Shown in pieces: positions 8,562 to 17,081 of a stretch of DNA of 64,000 nt. The notes below the pieces were generated by a model. It did no database searches. It saw nothing but the letters and a program-made list of their open reading frames with translations, and was not told the DNA's origin. Origin of the DNA: Streptomyces tsukubensis (GTDB lineage Bacteria > Actinomycetota > Actinomycetes > Streptomycetales > Streptomycetaceae). Made by a program: the position numbers and the translations under genes. The stretch lies in NCBI RefSeq assembly GCF_009296025.1, contig NZ_CP045178.1, positions 3,472,001 through 3,536,000 on the forward strand, written 5' to 3'. The stretch's first letter is position 1. Each line of letters opens with the position of its first letter.

Positions 8562-9428
8562 ATGACTCACGCATCAGCCGAGGCCCTGCGCGCCCTCGCG
8601 GAGAAGCACCTCTCCCCCGAAGCCTCCGAGGCATGGACCGGGCTGCTGCGCCCCGCCGTCCGTCTGAGCCCGGCCTCCGGCGCCGACCCCGTGGTGGCAC
8701 GGCTCGGCGGGCTTCCCGCGCTGCCCGCCGACGTACCGTGGCCGGAATGGGCGGGTCACGGCCCCTTGTCGTTCGTGGCCTCGGTGGACTGTGCGGCGCT
8801 GCCCTCGGACTCCCTGGACATACCTTTCCCCTCCGAGGGGAGCCTCGCCTTCTTCTACTTCGACGGCTCGCTGGACGGCGGCCTCGCCCTCGTAGGGCCG
8901 AGTGAGCCGGGCAGCGAGGACGGTTCGCGGGTGATCCACATACCGGCGTCGGCGGCCGCTTTCGAGCGCCCCGCACCCGAGGGTCTGACCGCATACCCGG
9001 AGGTCCCGCTGACGGCGAGACGCACCCACTCAGCGGCCCAGTCCGACCACCCACTGGTCGCCGCGCTGTTCGCGGACGGGGCCCCGTCCGCGGTCGGCTA
9101 CGACCACCCGGTCGCCTCCGAGGACTTCGCCGACGCGCTCTGGGAGCTGGAGGGAGACACGTGCCACGCGATAGGCGGTTACGCGGACCCGGTGCAGGGC
9201 CCCGTGGAACTGGAGATCGCCAAGGGAGCCCTGGGTGAGGCCGTGGAGTGGGAGGACCCGGCGGTGTACGAGGAGGCCGGCGCCTGGACACTCCTCGCCC
9301 AGTTCGACACCGACGACGACGCCGACATGATGTGGGGGGACGCGGGCGTCCTGTACTGGCTCATACGCCCCACCGACCTGGCAGAACTCCGCTTCGACCG
9401 GGCACGGTTCACCTGGCAGTGCGCCTGA
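8562..9428 (+). CDS. DUF1963 (YwqG-like) protein
   Basis: Protein of 288 residues with the DUF1963/YwqG pattern: an N-terminal GLPALPADVPWPEW segment, LSFVASVDC, a central FFYFDG strand and the C-terminal LLAQFDTDDDADMMWGDAGVLYWLI, in which the last strand carries the family's best conserved residues. It is cytoplasmic, with no signal or membrane segment. The biochemical function of this family is not established. The ATG at 8562 is the only start consistent with the conserved N terminus. A three-unit repeat lies in its upstream region. Confidence 0.8.
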   Translation: MTHASAEALRALAEKHLSPEASEAWTGLLRPAVRLSPASGADPVVARLGGLPALPADVPWPEWAGHGPLSFVASVDCAALPSDSLDIPFPSEGSLAFFYFDGSLDGGLALVGPSEPGSEDGSRVIHIPASAAAFERPAPEGLTAYPEVPLTARRTHSAAQSDHPLVAALFADGAPSAVGYDHPVASEDFADALWELEGDTCHAIGGYADPVQGPVELEIAKGALGEAVEWEDPAVYEEAGAWTLLAQFDTDDDADMMWGDAGVLYWLIRPTDLAELRFDRARFTWQCA

Positions 9429-9536
9429 AACGCCCTCGGTCCGGGCGCGAGCCGTCGGTACGTACCGCCCGCTCCCCCTCCCCGTGATCCGCCCCCTGTG
9501 ATCCGCACCCGTGGTCCGCCCTGGTGATCCGCCCCC

Positions 9537-10409
9537 TCACGGCGCGATTTTGCGATAGACCGACACAACAAAGGAGACCGTCACATCGAGGGGGCCGTCC
9601 AGGAGGGCGATGCGCCGGTCCAGTTCGTCGGGGCCGAGGTGGCGAGCGGTGGGCCCCATCGACACGAGCCGGCTCAGATCGTCCGCGGGCAGCCTGACGG
9701 CGTATTCCCGCTCCTCGGTCCGCTCCCGCAGGAAATACCCGGAGAGCGCGTGACGCAGCCGTTCCTCCTTCGCCTCGTCGACCGCCAAGGTGCCTACGGC
9801 GGTTCGAAGTTCGGCGAGGTGACGGGGGGAGGGGGTCGCGACGAGCAGCGCCCCGTGCGGTCGTAGGACACGGTGGAACTCGGGCGCGTTGCGCGGTGCG
9901 AAGACATTGAGGACCAGGTCGACCGAGCGCGTCGCGACGGGCAGCGGACGCCAGACGTCCCAACTGGCCGCCCCCGCACGCGGGTGCGCGCTCCCGGCCC
10001 TGCGCAACGCGTGCTTGGACGTATCGAGCCCCAGCCCCACGGCGCCGGGCAACGCGTCAAGCAACTCGGCAAGGTAGTACCCGGTCCCCGTACCGGCATC
10101 CAGCACAACCCGGCACCCCCCGCAATGGGCCGCGGCCAGCCGCGCGAGGGTGGCGGAGAGGGGCGCGTAGTGACCGGCCCGCAGGAACGCGACACGCGCC
10201 TGCACCATGGACGCCGCGTCACCGCTTCCCGCATGGGCGTTGCCGGTCAGGAGGCCTACGTAACCGTGGCGGGCGATGTCGAAGGAGTGGCCGGCCCCGC
10301 ACCGCAACGTCCCGTCCTCGTGCCGGAACCGGTCACCGCAGTGTGGACAGGAGAGGACATCGAGGAGGGTGTGGCGTGGGTCGTCGTAGCCGGTCGGGGA
10401 ATGTGGCAT
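9537..10409 (-). CDS. rlmA: RlmA-type 23S rRNA (guanine-N1) methyltransferase
   Basis: Protein of 290 residues. The N terminus has a zinc-binding domain (CPHCGDRF...LRCGAGHSFD) characteristic of the RlmA(I)/RlmA(II) family; next comes a class I SAM-binding domain (VVLDAGTGTGYYLAELL) and the LVLNVFAPRN segment near the active site. In Gram-positive bacteria RlmA(II)/TlrB enzymes methylate G748 of 23S rRNA and can give resistance to tylosin-type macrolides. Which guanine is used here cannot be read from the sequence. The start at 10409 has AGAGGAA upstream. No macrolide genes are nearby, so a housekeeping role is equally possible. Confidence 0.8.
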   Translation of the reverse strand: MPHSPTGYDDPRHTLLDVLSCPHCGDRFRHEDGTLRCGAGHSFDIARHGYVGLLTGNAHAGSGDAASMVQARVAFLRAGHYAPLSATLARLAAAHCGGCRVVLDAGTGTGYYLAELLDALPGAVGLGLDTSKHALRRAGSAHPRAGAASWDVWRPLPVATRSVDLVLNVFAPRNAPEFHRVLRPHGALLVATPSPRHLAELRTAVGTLAVDEAKEERLRHALSGYFLRERTEEREYAVRLPADDLSRLVSMGPTARHLGPDELDRRIALLDGPLDVTVSFVVSVYRKIAP

Positions 10410-10889
10410 GGCGTTCCTCTGCGGTGCGCGGCCGGTCGGCCCGGTTGCGCGGCACGCGGGTTCGGCACACGGACCACGTCAGGGCGGGGACACGCGTGCG
10501 AGGGCTGCGGTGGACGGGCGGGAGCCTCGGAGCCCACGCCGAACAGCGGCGCGGCTGGACCCGATCACGGCCCCGTGCTCACGCCGGTGTGGCTGCCACC
10601 CTCGTCAGAGGAAGACGTGCGGAGTACCGGTACATGCCATGCCGGAAGGGTACAGGGACGGCGCTCCACCACCCGTACCTCGCGCACGCCCTCGTACACG
10701 CGCAGCCTCCGAAGGCCCCGGAGAGGCCCGGAGACCCCGCAGGCGCGCACGGAAGAGCCGGCCCCGACTACAGACCGTACGAGGACGGTTTCGAGGCTGA
10801 GCGCAGCAACCGCGTGAAGGGCATGGGCGCCTGCGCGGGTACGTGGCAGCGCGGCGCGCGGAACGCCGGGAGGCGGCTTCCGGGCATGT
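10410..10889. other. Intergenic stretch, no intact gene
   Basis: About 480 bases between the methyltransferase start and the monooxygenase remnant. The open frames here do not resemble any family I know and overlap one another. It may hold the decayed C-terminal tail of the remnant next to it, but I can show no alignment for that. Confidence 0.5.
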
Positions 10890-11175
10890 CCCGCGCAGGG
10901 ACGCAGAAACCCCTCGTCGGCGGCGAACGCACCCCGGTGGTCGGCGTGCTGGGCAGGCTCCCCCGCCAGGACGTAGGCGCCCACGAGGGCGAGGCCGGTA
11001 CCCGTACCGCTGAGCGGCGAGCCAGGGTGACCAGCGTCGCCGACCGCTGGTCACGCGCCCCCGTGACCAGCGGTCGAGGCGAACCCGCCCGGCGCACGCG
11101 AAGAGGAAGTCGGCGGCGCCGTCGATGGCGTCAAGGAGATACGGCGCCCAGGCCCCGACACCGGAGAAGACCCAC
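10890..11175 (-). pseudogene. Remnant of FAD-dependent (group A) monooxygenase
   Basis: Read on the minus strand, 11174 down to about 11058 encodes a segment ending DRWSRGRVT, as found before the second FAD motif of PHBH-fold monooxygenases. After a break at about 11055-11063 the next frame continues VGDAGHPGSPLSGTGTGLAL, then VGAYVLAGE and DHRGAFAADEGFLRP. This is the GD-motif region and following helices of the same family. Joining the two needs a single frame change where three bases appear to have been replaced by four. The whole N-terminal half is missing, because the MFS gene stop is only 15 bases away. The piece is therefore a truncated and shifted fossil, probably once part of a gene set with the exporter and MarR gene. 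Confidence 0.65.
11027..11054. repeat. Perfect 10-bp inverted repeat plus third copy
   Basis: GTGACCAGCG (11027-11036) and its exact complement CGCTGGTCAC (11045-11054) enclose 8 bases, and GTGACCAGCG recurs at 11063-11072. It lies at the break point of the monooxygenase remnant, so it may be the result of the copying error that broke the gene. Confidence 0.6.
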
Positions 11176-11189
11176 CGGAGCAGTTCCTC

Positions 11190-12710
11190 TCACGGTCGGA
11201 CAGCCGAAGCCGAAGCCGCCCCGGACTCCTCAAGGCCTTCGGGATCCGCGGCTCCGGGCCCGCCTTCGATGCCACCCTCGGCCTCCCCCTCGGGGCGCCC
11301 CTTCTTCGGCAGCAAGAAGGTGATGGCCACGAAGGCCACGAGCAGACACGCCTGCGCGATCAACGCGTGCTGGAATCCGGTGACGAACTCCCCTGTCTTG
11401 ACCCGCGCGAAGAAGACGGAGCCGAAGACGGCGACGCCGATGGATCCGCCGATGGACTGGACGGCGGAGAGCACCCCGGAGGCGGAGCCGATCTCGTCGT
11501 CGTCGACGGCGGCGAGGATGAAGCTGAAGAGGGCGGCGATGACCATGCCGGCCCCGATACCGGAGACGGCGACGCCGGGTGCGATGTCCCAGATCGAGAA
11601 CGAGCCAGGCTGTCCCACGCCGTCGAGTTCGAACCAGAGCAGCGCGGCGCCGCCGAGCTGTACGAGCGGCCCGATCTGGAGAACGGCCCTGCCGATCCTG
11701 TCCGCGAGTACGGCGCCGCTGACAGCGCCGCCGATCGCGGTGCCCACGGCCAGCGGCAGGTTGCCGAGCCCCGCCTGACCAGCGGAGTACCGCTGTCCGA
11801 TCTGGAGGAAGAGGGTCAGTACGAGCTGACTGCCGACGAGCCCGCCGAAGAAGAGCGCGATCCCGCCGAGCCCCACGGTGAAGGCCGGCTTGCGCAGCAG
11901 TGCGGGAGTCACCAGCGGTGCGATACCCCGGGAAGCGGTACGGCGCTGCCGCAGCGCGAACAACGCGAACCCGACGACGGACGCGGCCATGCAGAGCCAG
12001 GTCCACAGCGGCCAGCCGTCCTCCTGACCCTGATTGAGCGGGAGTACGAGCAGGGCGCACGACAGCGCCACCAGCGCGGCGCCCAGCATGTCGACGACCA
12101 CGGCCGGATTGCCGGCCTTCTTCGGTACGGCCTTGGCGGCGATGATCAGCGCGGCGATACCGATGGGCAGGTTGACCAGGAAGACGAGCCGCCAGCCCAG
12201 CCCGAAGAAGTCGCCCTGGATCAGGCCGCCTCCGAGTACGGGGCCGACGATGCCGCCGAGACCGAGTACGGGACCGAAGATCCCGAAGACCTTGGTGAGT
12301 TCGGCGCCGGAGAAGTTCTCCCTGAGCAGCCCGAGGCCCTGGGGCAGGAGCATCGCGCCTGCCGTGCCCTGGAGCAGCCGGAAGAGGATCAGCAGCCCGA
12401 TGTTGGGTGCGAGGGCGCAGAGCAGGGAGGCGGCGGTGAAGGAGGCGAGCCCGATGAGGAACATCCGGCGCCGCCCGAACCGGTCGCCGAGCCTGCCGCC
12501 GAGGATGAGTCCTGCCCCAAGGGTGAGGGCGTAGCCGCCGATGACCCACTGGAGGCCGACGGAACCGGCACCGAGTGACTTCTCCAGGTCGGGACCGGCC
12601 ACGTTGACGATCGACGCGTCGAGGAGATCCATGATCTCCGCGACGAGCATCACCACCAGGATCAGCCAGCGCCACCGGTAGGGCGGTGGCGCGGTCGACT
12701 CGTCCGTCAT
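11190..12710 (-). CDS. MFS transporter, DHA2 (EmrB/QacA) family
   Basis: Protein of 506 residues with about 14 hydrophobic segments. The motif LDASIVNVAGPDLE in the first helix and GRLGDRFGRRRMFLIG (motif A) are characteristic of the DHA2 drug:H+ antiporter branch. It probably exports a toxic compound across the cytoplasmic membrane. The start at 12710 is 59 bases from the divergent MarR gene, and the space between holds an AT-rich inverted repeat that fits a MarR operator. The last about 25 residues are a Gly/Glu/Ala-rich tail. A monooxygenase remnant lies just downstream. Confidence 0.9.
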   Translation of the reverse strand: MTDESTAPPPYRWRWLILVVMLVAEIMDLLDASIVNVAGPDLEKSLGAGSVGLQWVIGGYALTLGAGLILGGRLGDRFGRRRMFLIGLASFTAASLLCALAPNIGLLILFRLLQGTAGAMLLPQGLGLLRENFSGAELTKVFGIFGPVLGLGGIVGPVLGGGLIQGDFFGLGWRLVFLVNLPIGIAALIIAAKAVPKKAGNPAVVVDMLGAALVALSCALLVLPLNQGQEDGWPLWTWLCMAASVVGFALFALRQRRTASRGIAPLVTPALLRKPAFTVGLGGIALFFGGLVGSQLVLTLFLQIGQRYSAGQAGLGNLPLAVGTAIGGAVSGAVLADRIGRAVLQIGPLVQLGGAALLWFELDGVGQPGSFSIWDIAPGVAVSGIGAGMVIAALFSFILAAVDDDEIGSASGVLSAVQSIGGSIGVAVFGSVFFARVKTGEFVTGFQHALIAQACLLVAFVAITFLLPKKGRPEGEAEGGIEGGPGAADPEGLEESGAASASAVRP

Positions 12711-12732
12711 TTTACCTCAGCTCATTGATTAC

Positions 12733-12752
12733 CAATATTCTTAGCAATATTG
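12733..12752. promoter_or_regulatory. Probable MarR operator (AT-rich palindrome)
   Basis: CAATATT (12733-12739) and AATATTG (12746-12752) form a perfect 7-bp inverted repeat with a 6-base spacer, in the short gap between the divergent exporter and MarR genes. An AT-rich palindrome stands out strongly in this sequence. MarR dimers usually bind such sites and repress both genes. Confidence 0.7.
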
Positions 12753-12769
12753 AGGGTATCCTGAGCCGT

Positions 12770-13432
12770 ATGGATGTCAAACGGCCCGCCACCGCCCCCA
12801 GGACGGAAGAGCCCGCACCCGAGAAGGACACGGAGGACGGACCGCCAGGCAACGCGGAAGCGGAGGAGAGCAAGACGGAGCCGGACGCGAGGACGAAGGC
12901 GGGCGCGAGGGCGAACCCGAAGACGGGGTCGAAGACGGGCCACGACGCGCACGGGGGCCCGGACACGAGCCCGGACACGAGCCCGAACGCGAGCCCGAAG
13001 GCGAACGCGGACACCATCCGAGACCTGCTGCGGACCTTGACCCTGCGCCAGCAGCGCTTCGAGCGCCACCTGAGCAAGCAGCTCAGCGTGGATCAGTCAG
13101 GCCTGGCGGTGATGGACCATCTCGTAACGGTCGGCCCGACCACCCCCACGGAGCTGGCCCGCAGACTGGAGGCGTCGACCGCGGCGACAACACTGGTGAT
13201 CGACCGCTTGGTGGCCGGCGGCCACGCGTCACGCCAACCGCACCCCACGGACCGCCGCAAGGTGATCGTGACACCGGCCGAGAACTGGGGCGGAGCGGCA
13301 CACCAGTACGTCTCCCCCCTCATCGACGGCATGAGCACCACCGCGGAAAACCTCACCCCAAGGGAACAGGCCACCGTACGCGCGTTCCTCCACCAGATCA
13401 TCGCGGTCTACGACGAGGCGACGGGACCCTGA
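12770..13432 (+). CDS. MarR-family transcriptional regulator
   Basis: Protein of 220 residues. The C-terminal 140 residues have the MarR winged helix: LAVMDHLVTVGPTTPTELARRL, a recognition helix (ASTAATTLVIDRLVAGG), and the wing with the conserved DRR (HPTDRRKVIVT). The first about 75 residues are a low-complexity charged tail of Lys/Glu/Thr/Ala and repeated SPDTSPN units. The ATG at 12770 is preferred; an upstream extension would run through the operator. It probably controls itself and the divergent exporter. Confidence 0.85.
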   Translation: MDVKRPATAPRTEEPAPEKDTEDGPPGNAEAEESKTEPDARTKAGARANPKTGSKTGHDAHGGPDTSPDTSPNASPKANADTIRDLLRTLTLRQQRFERHLSKQLSVDQSGLAVMDHLVTVGPTTPTELARRLEASTAATTLVIDRLVAGGHASRQPHPTDRRKVIVTPAENWGGAAHQYVSPLIDGMSTTAENLTPREQATVRAFLHQIIAVYDEATGP

Positions 13433-13863
13433 CCCAGCGGAGGGTAGCCCCTCCACTCCAGCCCCAGCGGGCACGGGAGGACACCTGCCGCGCCTGGATC
13501 ATCATGCGGACAGCCCCCGGACCCGCCGGCGAAACACCCCGCCACCACCGGCCCGGGGCAGCTTGGCCCACGGCTCTCACCGCCAACAGACCTGCGAGCG
13601 GTGGCAGATCGAGATGACCGGCGGCGAAGGGGCCCGGCACCTCGTGGACAGCGCTCGCGGCACCCGCTGGAACACCTTCGCCGGGACTGGCCGCCCTCGC
13701 GCCACGGGCCGCCGCTGAACCGACACGACGCGGCACGGAAAGCCAACGGCGCGCACTCCCGTACCCGCACACCACCATGACGCCGTCCACGAGGCCGTAC
13801 GCCGTCCACGAGCCCCCTTGACCTACACGGCCAACTCTCCGACGAGCCCCGGAAACGACGAAA
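13433..13863. other. Intergenic stretch, no convincing gene
   Basis: About 430 bases between the MarR gene and the tRNA-Ala terminator. Several overlapping open frames exist on both strands, but none shows a recognisable domain, a good ribosome-binding site or a consistent codon pattern. A short plus-strand stretch near 13600-13680 looks slightly protein-like and may be a gene relic. Confidence 0.4.
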
Positions 13864-13892
13864 TCCCGCCCGATCAAAGTGATCGGACGGGA
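13864..13892 (-). terminator. Hairpin terminator after tRNA-Ala
   Basis: TCCCGCCCGATCA (13864-13876) pairs with TGATCGGACGGGA (13880-13892) with one mismatch and a 3-base loop. It lies about 45 bases past the 3' end of the minus-strand tRNA-Ala. Confidence 0.7.
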
Positions 13893-13935
13893 CTCGCGAA
13901 CCGCTTACGAGCCAGCTCGTGAACAGCTCTGCCGG

Positions 13936-14009
13936 TGGACCTGTGGGGATTTGAACCCCAGACCCCCTCGATGCGAACGAGGTGCGCTACCAGACTGCGC
14001 CACAGGCCC
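13936..14009 (-). tRNA. tRNA-Ala (anticodon CGC)
   Basis: A 74-base cloverleaf on the minus strand. The acceptor arms GGGCCTG and CAGGTCC pair with a G3:U70 wobble, the main alanine identity element. The anticodon stem CCTCG/CGAGG encloses TTCGCAT with anticodon CGC, reading GCG codons. The T-arm contains GGTTCAAATCC. CCA is not encoded. Confidence 0.95.
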
Positions 14010-14094
14010 TTGCGACGTGTGAAACTCTAGCACTCCGATCGGGGTGCTCGGAAATCCGTTCCGTGCTGGTCAGCGGAGGCGGCGACGCCGGTGA

Positions 14095-15630
14095 TCACTC
14101 GTTGGCGGCGCGACGCCTGTCGCCCTCTTCGTACTGGTCGAACAGGGGTGTGCGGCCGCGTCCGCGTGAGCGCCTGGCGGAGGCCGACCGGCGACCGGGG
14201 GCCGTCTCGGTGTCCGTCCGGTCCTCCGTGGAGGACCCCGGCTCGTGGGCGTCCTCGCCGTCCTCGTTCCTGTCCCGTTCGTGCGCCGCGGGCTCAGCCG
14301 TGCTGGAGCGCGCCGAGCTCCACGCGTCGGGGGCGCCGAGATCGACGTTGCCGGCGGCACGGGGCGCGACCGGCGCGGTCACGTACGTGGGCAGCGGCAC
14401 CGGCACGGGGTCCCAGCTCTCACCGTGGCGCGGGCCGTGCTGGCGCTCGCGCTGCTGGTCCACCCACTCCGCGTGGTCCGTCTGCTCGACAAGGGCGCGG
14501 CGCCCCGCGGCCAGCGCGGACAGTCCGGGGTCGGTGTCCGCGGGTCCAGGTCCTGGTTCCGCCTCCGGCTCCTCAAGGACCGCGTCCCGCGGTTGCGCCG
14601 GCCGCCTGCGCGACTGCCGGCCGCGCTCCTTGAGCTGACGCGCGGCGGCCTCCGCCCTGAGCCGGTCCATCGTGTAGGTGAAGCGACGCCGTTCCTGGCC
14701 GCGCAGATAGACGATGTACGCGCTGAGCATGACGGCGGGAGCGCCCGGAGCCCAGAGGAACGGGAGGCCACCGACGGCGGCGATGATCGCGCCGAGCGTG
14801 AAGGCGAGGAAGAGGACGACGGTTGTGCGCCGCCTGCGCGCGAGGACCTTCGTGCGCCTGGCCCGCGCCTCCGCCTCCGCGGCCCCCGCCCGGCGCGCGG
14901 CCCGCGACCTTTCGTGCTCGCGCGCGAAACCGCTCGACCCGGACTGCTCTTCCGCACCGCCACGCGCGGACCGGCCGGAGTGAACGGGCCGTTCACGCTG
15001 CGGCACCAACGAGGACTGGTGCGGCTGGGGGCCCTGAGAAGACTGCGGCGCCTGAGAAGACTGCGGCGCCTGAGAGGACTGCGACACGTGGGGGCGGGCG
15101 CTCTGCTGAGACGGGCGCTCGGAGCGTGCGTCCTCGCGCGCCTCGCGGGCGGCTTCCCTTACTTCGGCGTGCGCCCCCTTGCGTACGTCGGGACGCACAT
15201 CGGCCCGTACGTCCGCACGCGCCGCGACGGCTCTCGCGCCGGAGGCCGCGTGTGTGCTGACACCGACGCCAGGGTCAGCGGAGACGCCGGAGGCATCCGA
15301 GGCGCCGGGTCTGTCGGTACCGGCGGACGCGGACGCCTGAGATCTCCCGGACTCGCGCCCCGGAGACATGGCAAAGGCCCGGACGTCGACCGAACCGGTC
15401 ACGTCGTCCGGGAATTCGCCGGAGTCCGCCGCCCGCGAGGCGCGATCCTGAAGCCCCTTGGCGTAACGGCGCTCCATTGCCGCCCGTCCCGACAACAGTC
15501 GGATGGCGGTGCTGAAGCGTTCCGTCGGACGAGCCTCGTTCAGCTCGTCCTGCCTCCGGAGCCACATCGGCACCAGGTAGGCGGCCCAGGCACCGACGAT
15601 GACTGCGTAGATGAGGCCACTGCTGCTCAC
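14095..15630 (-). CDS. sepX: SepX/GLPR-type septal membrane protein
   Basis: Protein of 511 residues with an N-terminal membrane helix (LIYAVIVGAWAAYLVPMWL, residues about 6-24), a conserved RRQDELNEARPTERFSTAIR segment, a long variable linker, a second hydrophobic pair at about 270-312 (VVLFLAFTLGAIIAAVGG and the stretch after it) and a charged C-terminal tail. This architecture and the neighbourhood match the actinobacterial septal protein called SepX in Streptomyces and GLPR in corynebacteria, which works with the divisome. The link to a nearby gephyrin-like protein (GLP) is known in Corynebacterium; here it is inferred from synteny. The linker holds repeats of QSSQAP units. The GTG at 15630 starts the conserved N terminus. 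Confidence 0.8.
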   Translation of the reverse strand: MSSSGLIYAVIVGAWAAYLVPMWLRRQDELNEARPTERFSTAIRLLSGRAAMERRYAKGLQDRASRAADSGEFPDDVTGSVDVRAFAMSPGRESGRSQASASAGTDRPGASDASGVSADPGVGVSTHAASGARAVAARADVRADVRPDVRKGAHAEVREAAREAREDARSERPSQQSARPHVSQSSQAPQSSQAPQSSQGPQPHQSSLVPQRERPVHSGRSARGGAEEQSGSSGFAREHERSRAARRAGAAEAEARARRTKVLARRRRTTVVLFLAFTLGAIIAAVGGLPFLWAPGAPAVMLSAYIVYLRGQERRRFTYTMDRLRAEAAARQLKERGRQSRRRPAQPRDAVLEEPEAEPGPGPADTDPGLSALAAGRRALVEQTDHAEWVDQQRERQHGPRHGESWDPVPVPLPTYVTAPVAPRAAGNVDLGAPDAWSSARSSTAEPAAHERDRNEDGEDAHEPGSSTEDRTDTETAPGRRSASARRSRGRGRTPLFDQYEEGDRRRAANE

Positions 15631-15813
15631 GCTTCACACGGTAGAGGGATTTGCCTGGAGCGATCCGCCAATTGAGTCGGTGTGTCGCACGATCTGGCTG
15701 ATATCTCGAACTTTTTTTGTGATTGATGCGATCAGCGAGCCGCCCAGTGGGGTATTTAACGATCGAGTTACGATCAAATTCGAACAGTTATTCTAATAAC
15801 TTTATCGCGGTGC

Positions 15814-16419
15814 CTATGCCGTATTCCTCGGCCGTCTGTCGCGGTGCCAGCGGCGCAGCAGACCCTCGGGTACCTCTTCGGCCGTGAGGGCGAAGACGAG
15901 ATGGTCGCGCCAGGCTCCGTCGATGTGGAGGTAGCGCGGGCGCAGCCCTTCCTCGCGGAAGCCGAGCTTCTCCACCACTCGGCGGCTGGGGCCGTTCTCC
16001 GGGCGGATGCAGACCTCCATCCGGTGCAGCCCCACTCCGTGGAAGCAGTGGTCCACCGCGAGCGCGACAGCCGTCGGTATCACGCCACGCCCCGCCACCG
16101 CCTCGTCGACCCAGTACCCGACGTGCCCGGAACACATCGAGCCCCAGGTGATCCCCGCAACGGTCAGCTGCCCGACGAGACGGCCCTGGTACTCGATGAC
16201 GAAGGGCAGCATGCGGCCCGCGTTGGCCTCGGTCCTGAGGTGGCGCACCATCTGACGGTAGGTCGGCCGGTGCGTGATCGGACCCGAGGGCGTGGGCGGG
16301 GGGATGGTGGCCTCCCACGGGCGCAGCCACTCCCGGTTCCTGCGGTTGACCTCGCGCCACGCGCGCTGGTCACGCAGTCGTATGGGGCGAAGGACGATGT
16401 CGCCGTCCACGAGGACCAC
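15814..16419 (-). CDS. RimJ-type GNAT acetyltransferase
   Basis: Protein of 201 residues: LRPIRLRDQRAWREVNRRNREWLRPWEAT, then VGYWVDEAVAGRGVIPTAVA for acetyl-CoA binding and the C-terminal RRVVEKLGFREEG. This pattern fits the RimJ/RimL group, which acetylates protein N termini. The start is taken as GTG 16419; the frame is open upstream with no better start, so a few residues may be missing. It lies between the Mog gene and sepX, as a rimJ-like gene does in the corynebacterial glp-glpR region. Confidence 0.85.
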   Translation of the reverse strand: MVLVDGDIVLRPIRLRDQRAWREVNRRNREWLRPWEATIPPPTPSGPITHRPTYRQMVRHLRTEANAGRMLPFVIEYQGRLVGQLTVAGITWGSMCSGHVGYWVDEAVAGRGVIPTAVALAVDHCFHGVGLHRMEVCIRPENGPSRRVVEKLGFREEGLRPRYLHIDGAWRDHLVFALTAEEVPEGLLRRWHRDRRPRNTA

Positions 16420-16436
16420 GGGCCACGATGAGGCGT

Positions 16437-17081
16437 TCAGCTTGAACTCCCGGAGTCTCCTGAGGGGGCCTGCCCGTGCCTGTCGCCGTGGCCCAGGCGG
16501 TGCGGGTGGCCGGGGGAGCCGGTGCCGGGCGCGGGATTCTCGGCGGCGGGCGGACCGTCGGGCCGCGGGTGGTCGCCGCCGTGGATCTGGTCGACGGCGT
16601 GGCGCAGTACCCGCTCCAGTACGGCCAGTCCGTCGCGTACCCCGCCCGTCGAACCCGGCAGGTTGACGACGAGGGTGCGGCCCGCGACTCCGGCGAGGCC
16701 GCGCGAGAGGGCAGCGGTCGCCACCTTGGGCAGGCCCTCGGCGCGGATGGCCTCGGCGATGCCGGGGACCTCCCGGTCGAGGACCGTACGGGTGGCCTCC
16801 GGGGTGCGGTCGGTGGGTGAGAGGCCGGTGCCGCCGGTGGTGATGATGACGTCGTACGACTCCCCCACCCCCGCGCGCAGCGCCGCGGCCACCGGTTCAC
16901 CGTCGGGGACGACGAGCGGGGCACCCACGGCGAAGCCCCATGCCGACAGGGCCTCCGCGATCAGCGGGCCGCCCCGGTCGGCGTAGACACCCGCGGCGGC
17001 GCGATTGGAGGCGGTGACGACGAGCGCGCGGTAGGGGGGCACGCCCTCCGGTGCGGCGGGGGCCGCCTGTTCGGCGCTCAC
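16437..17081 (-). CDS. mog: MogA/MoaB-family molybdopterin protein
   Basis: Protein of 214 residues. The core (about 15-165) carries the molybdopterin-binding motifs [20 protein letters not shown] and [18 protein letters not shown], followed by [14 protein letters not shown]. Members adenylylate molybdopterin before metal insertion. The C-terminal about 45 residues are a His/Gly/Pro-rich tail outside the domain. The GTG at 17081 overlaps the stop of moaC by four bases (GTGA), so translation is coupled to moaC. Confidence 0.9.
   Translation of the reverse strand: MSAEQAAPAAPEGVPPYRALVVTASNRAAAGVYADRGGPLIAEALSAWGFAVGAPLVVPDGEPVAAALRAGVGESYDVIITTGGTGLSPTDRTPEATRTVLDREVPGIAEAIRAEGLPKVATAALSRGLAGVAGRTLVVNLPGSTGGVRDGLAVLERVLRHAVDQIHGGDHPRPDGPPAAENPAPGTGSPGHPHRLGHGDRHGQAPSGDSGSSS

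Noticed and set aside
13398..13877. Minus-strand frame of 159 codons beside the MarR gene
   Set aside because: It runs antisense into the end of the MarR gene, has no recognisable domain and no clear ribosome-binding site.
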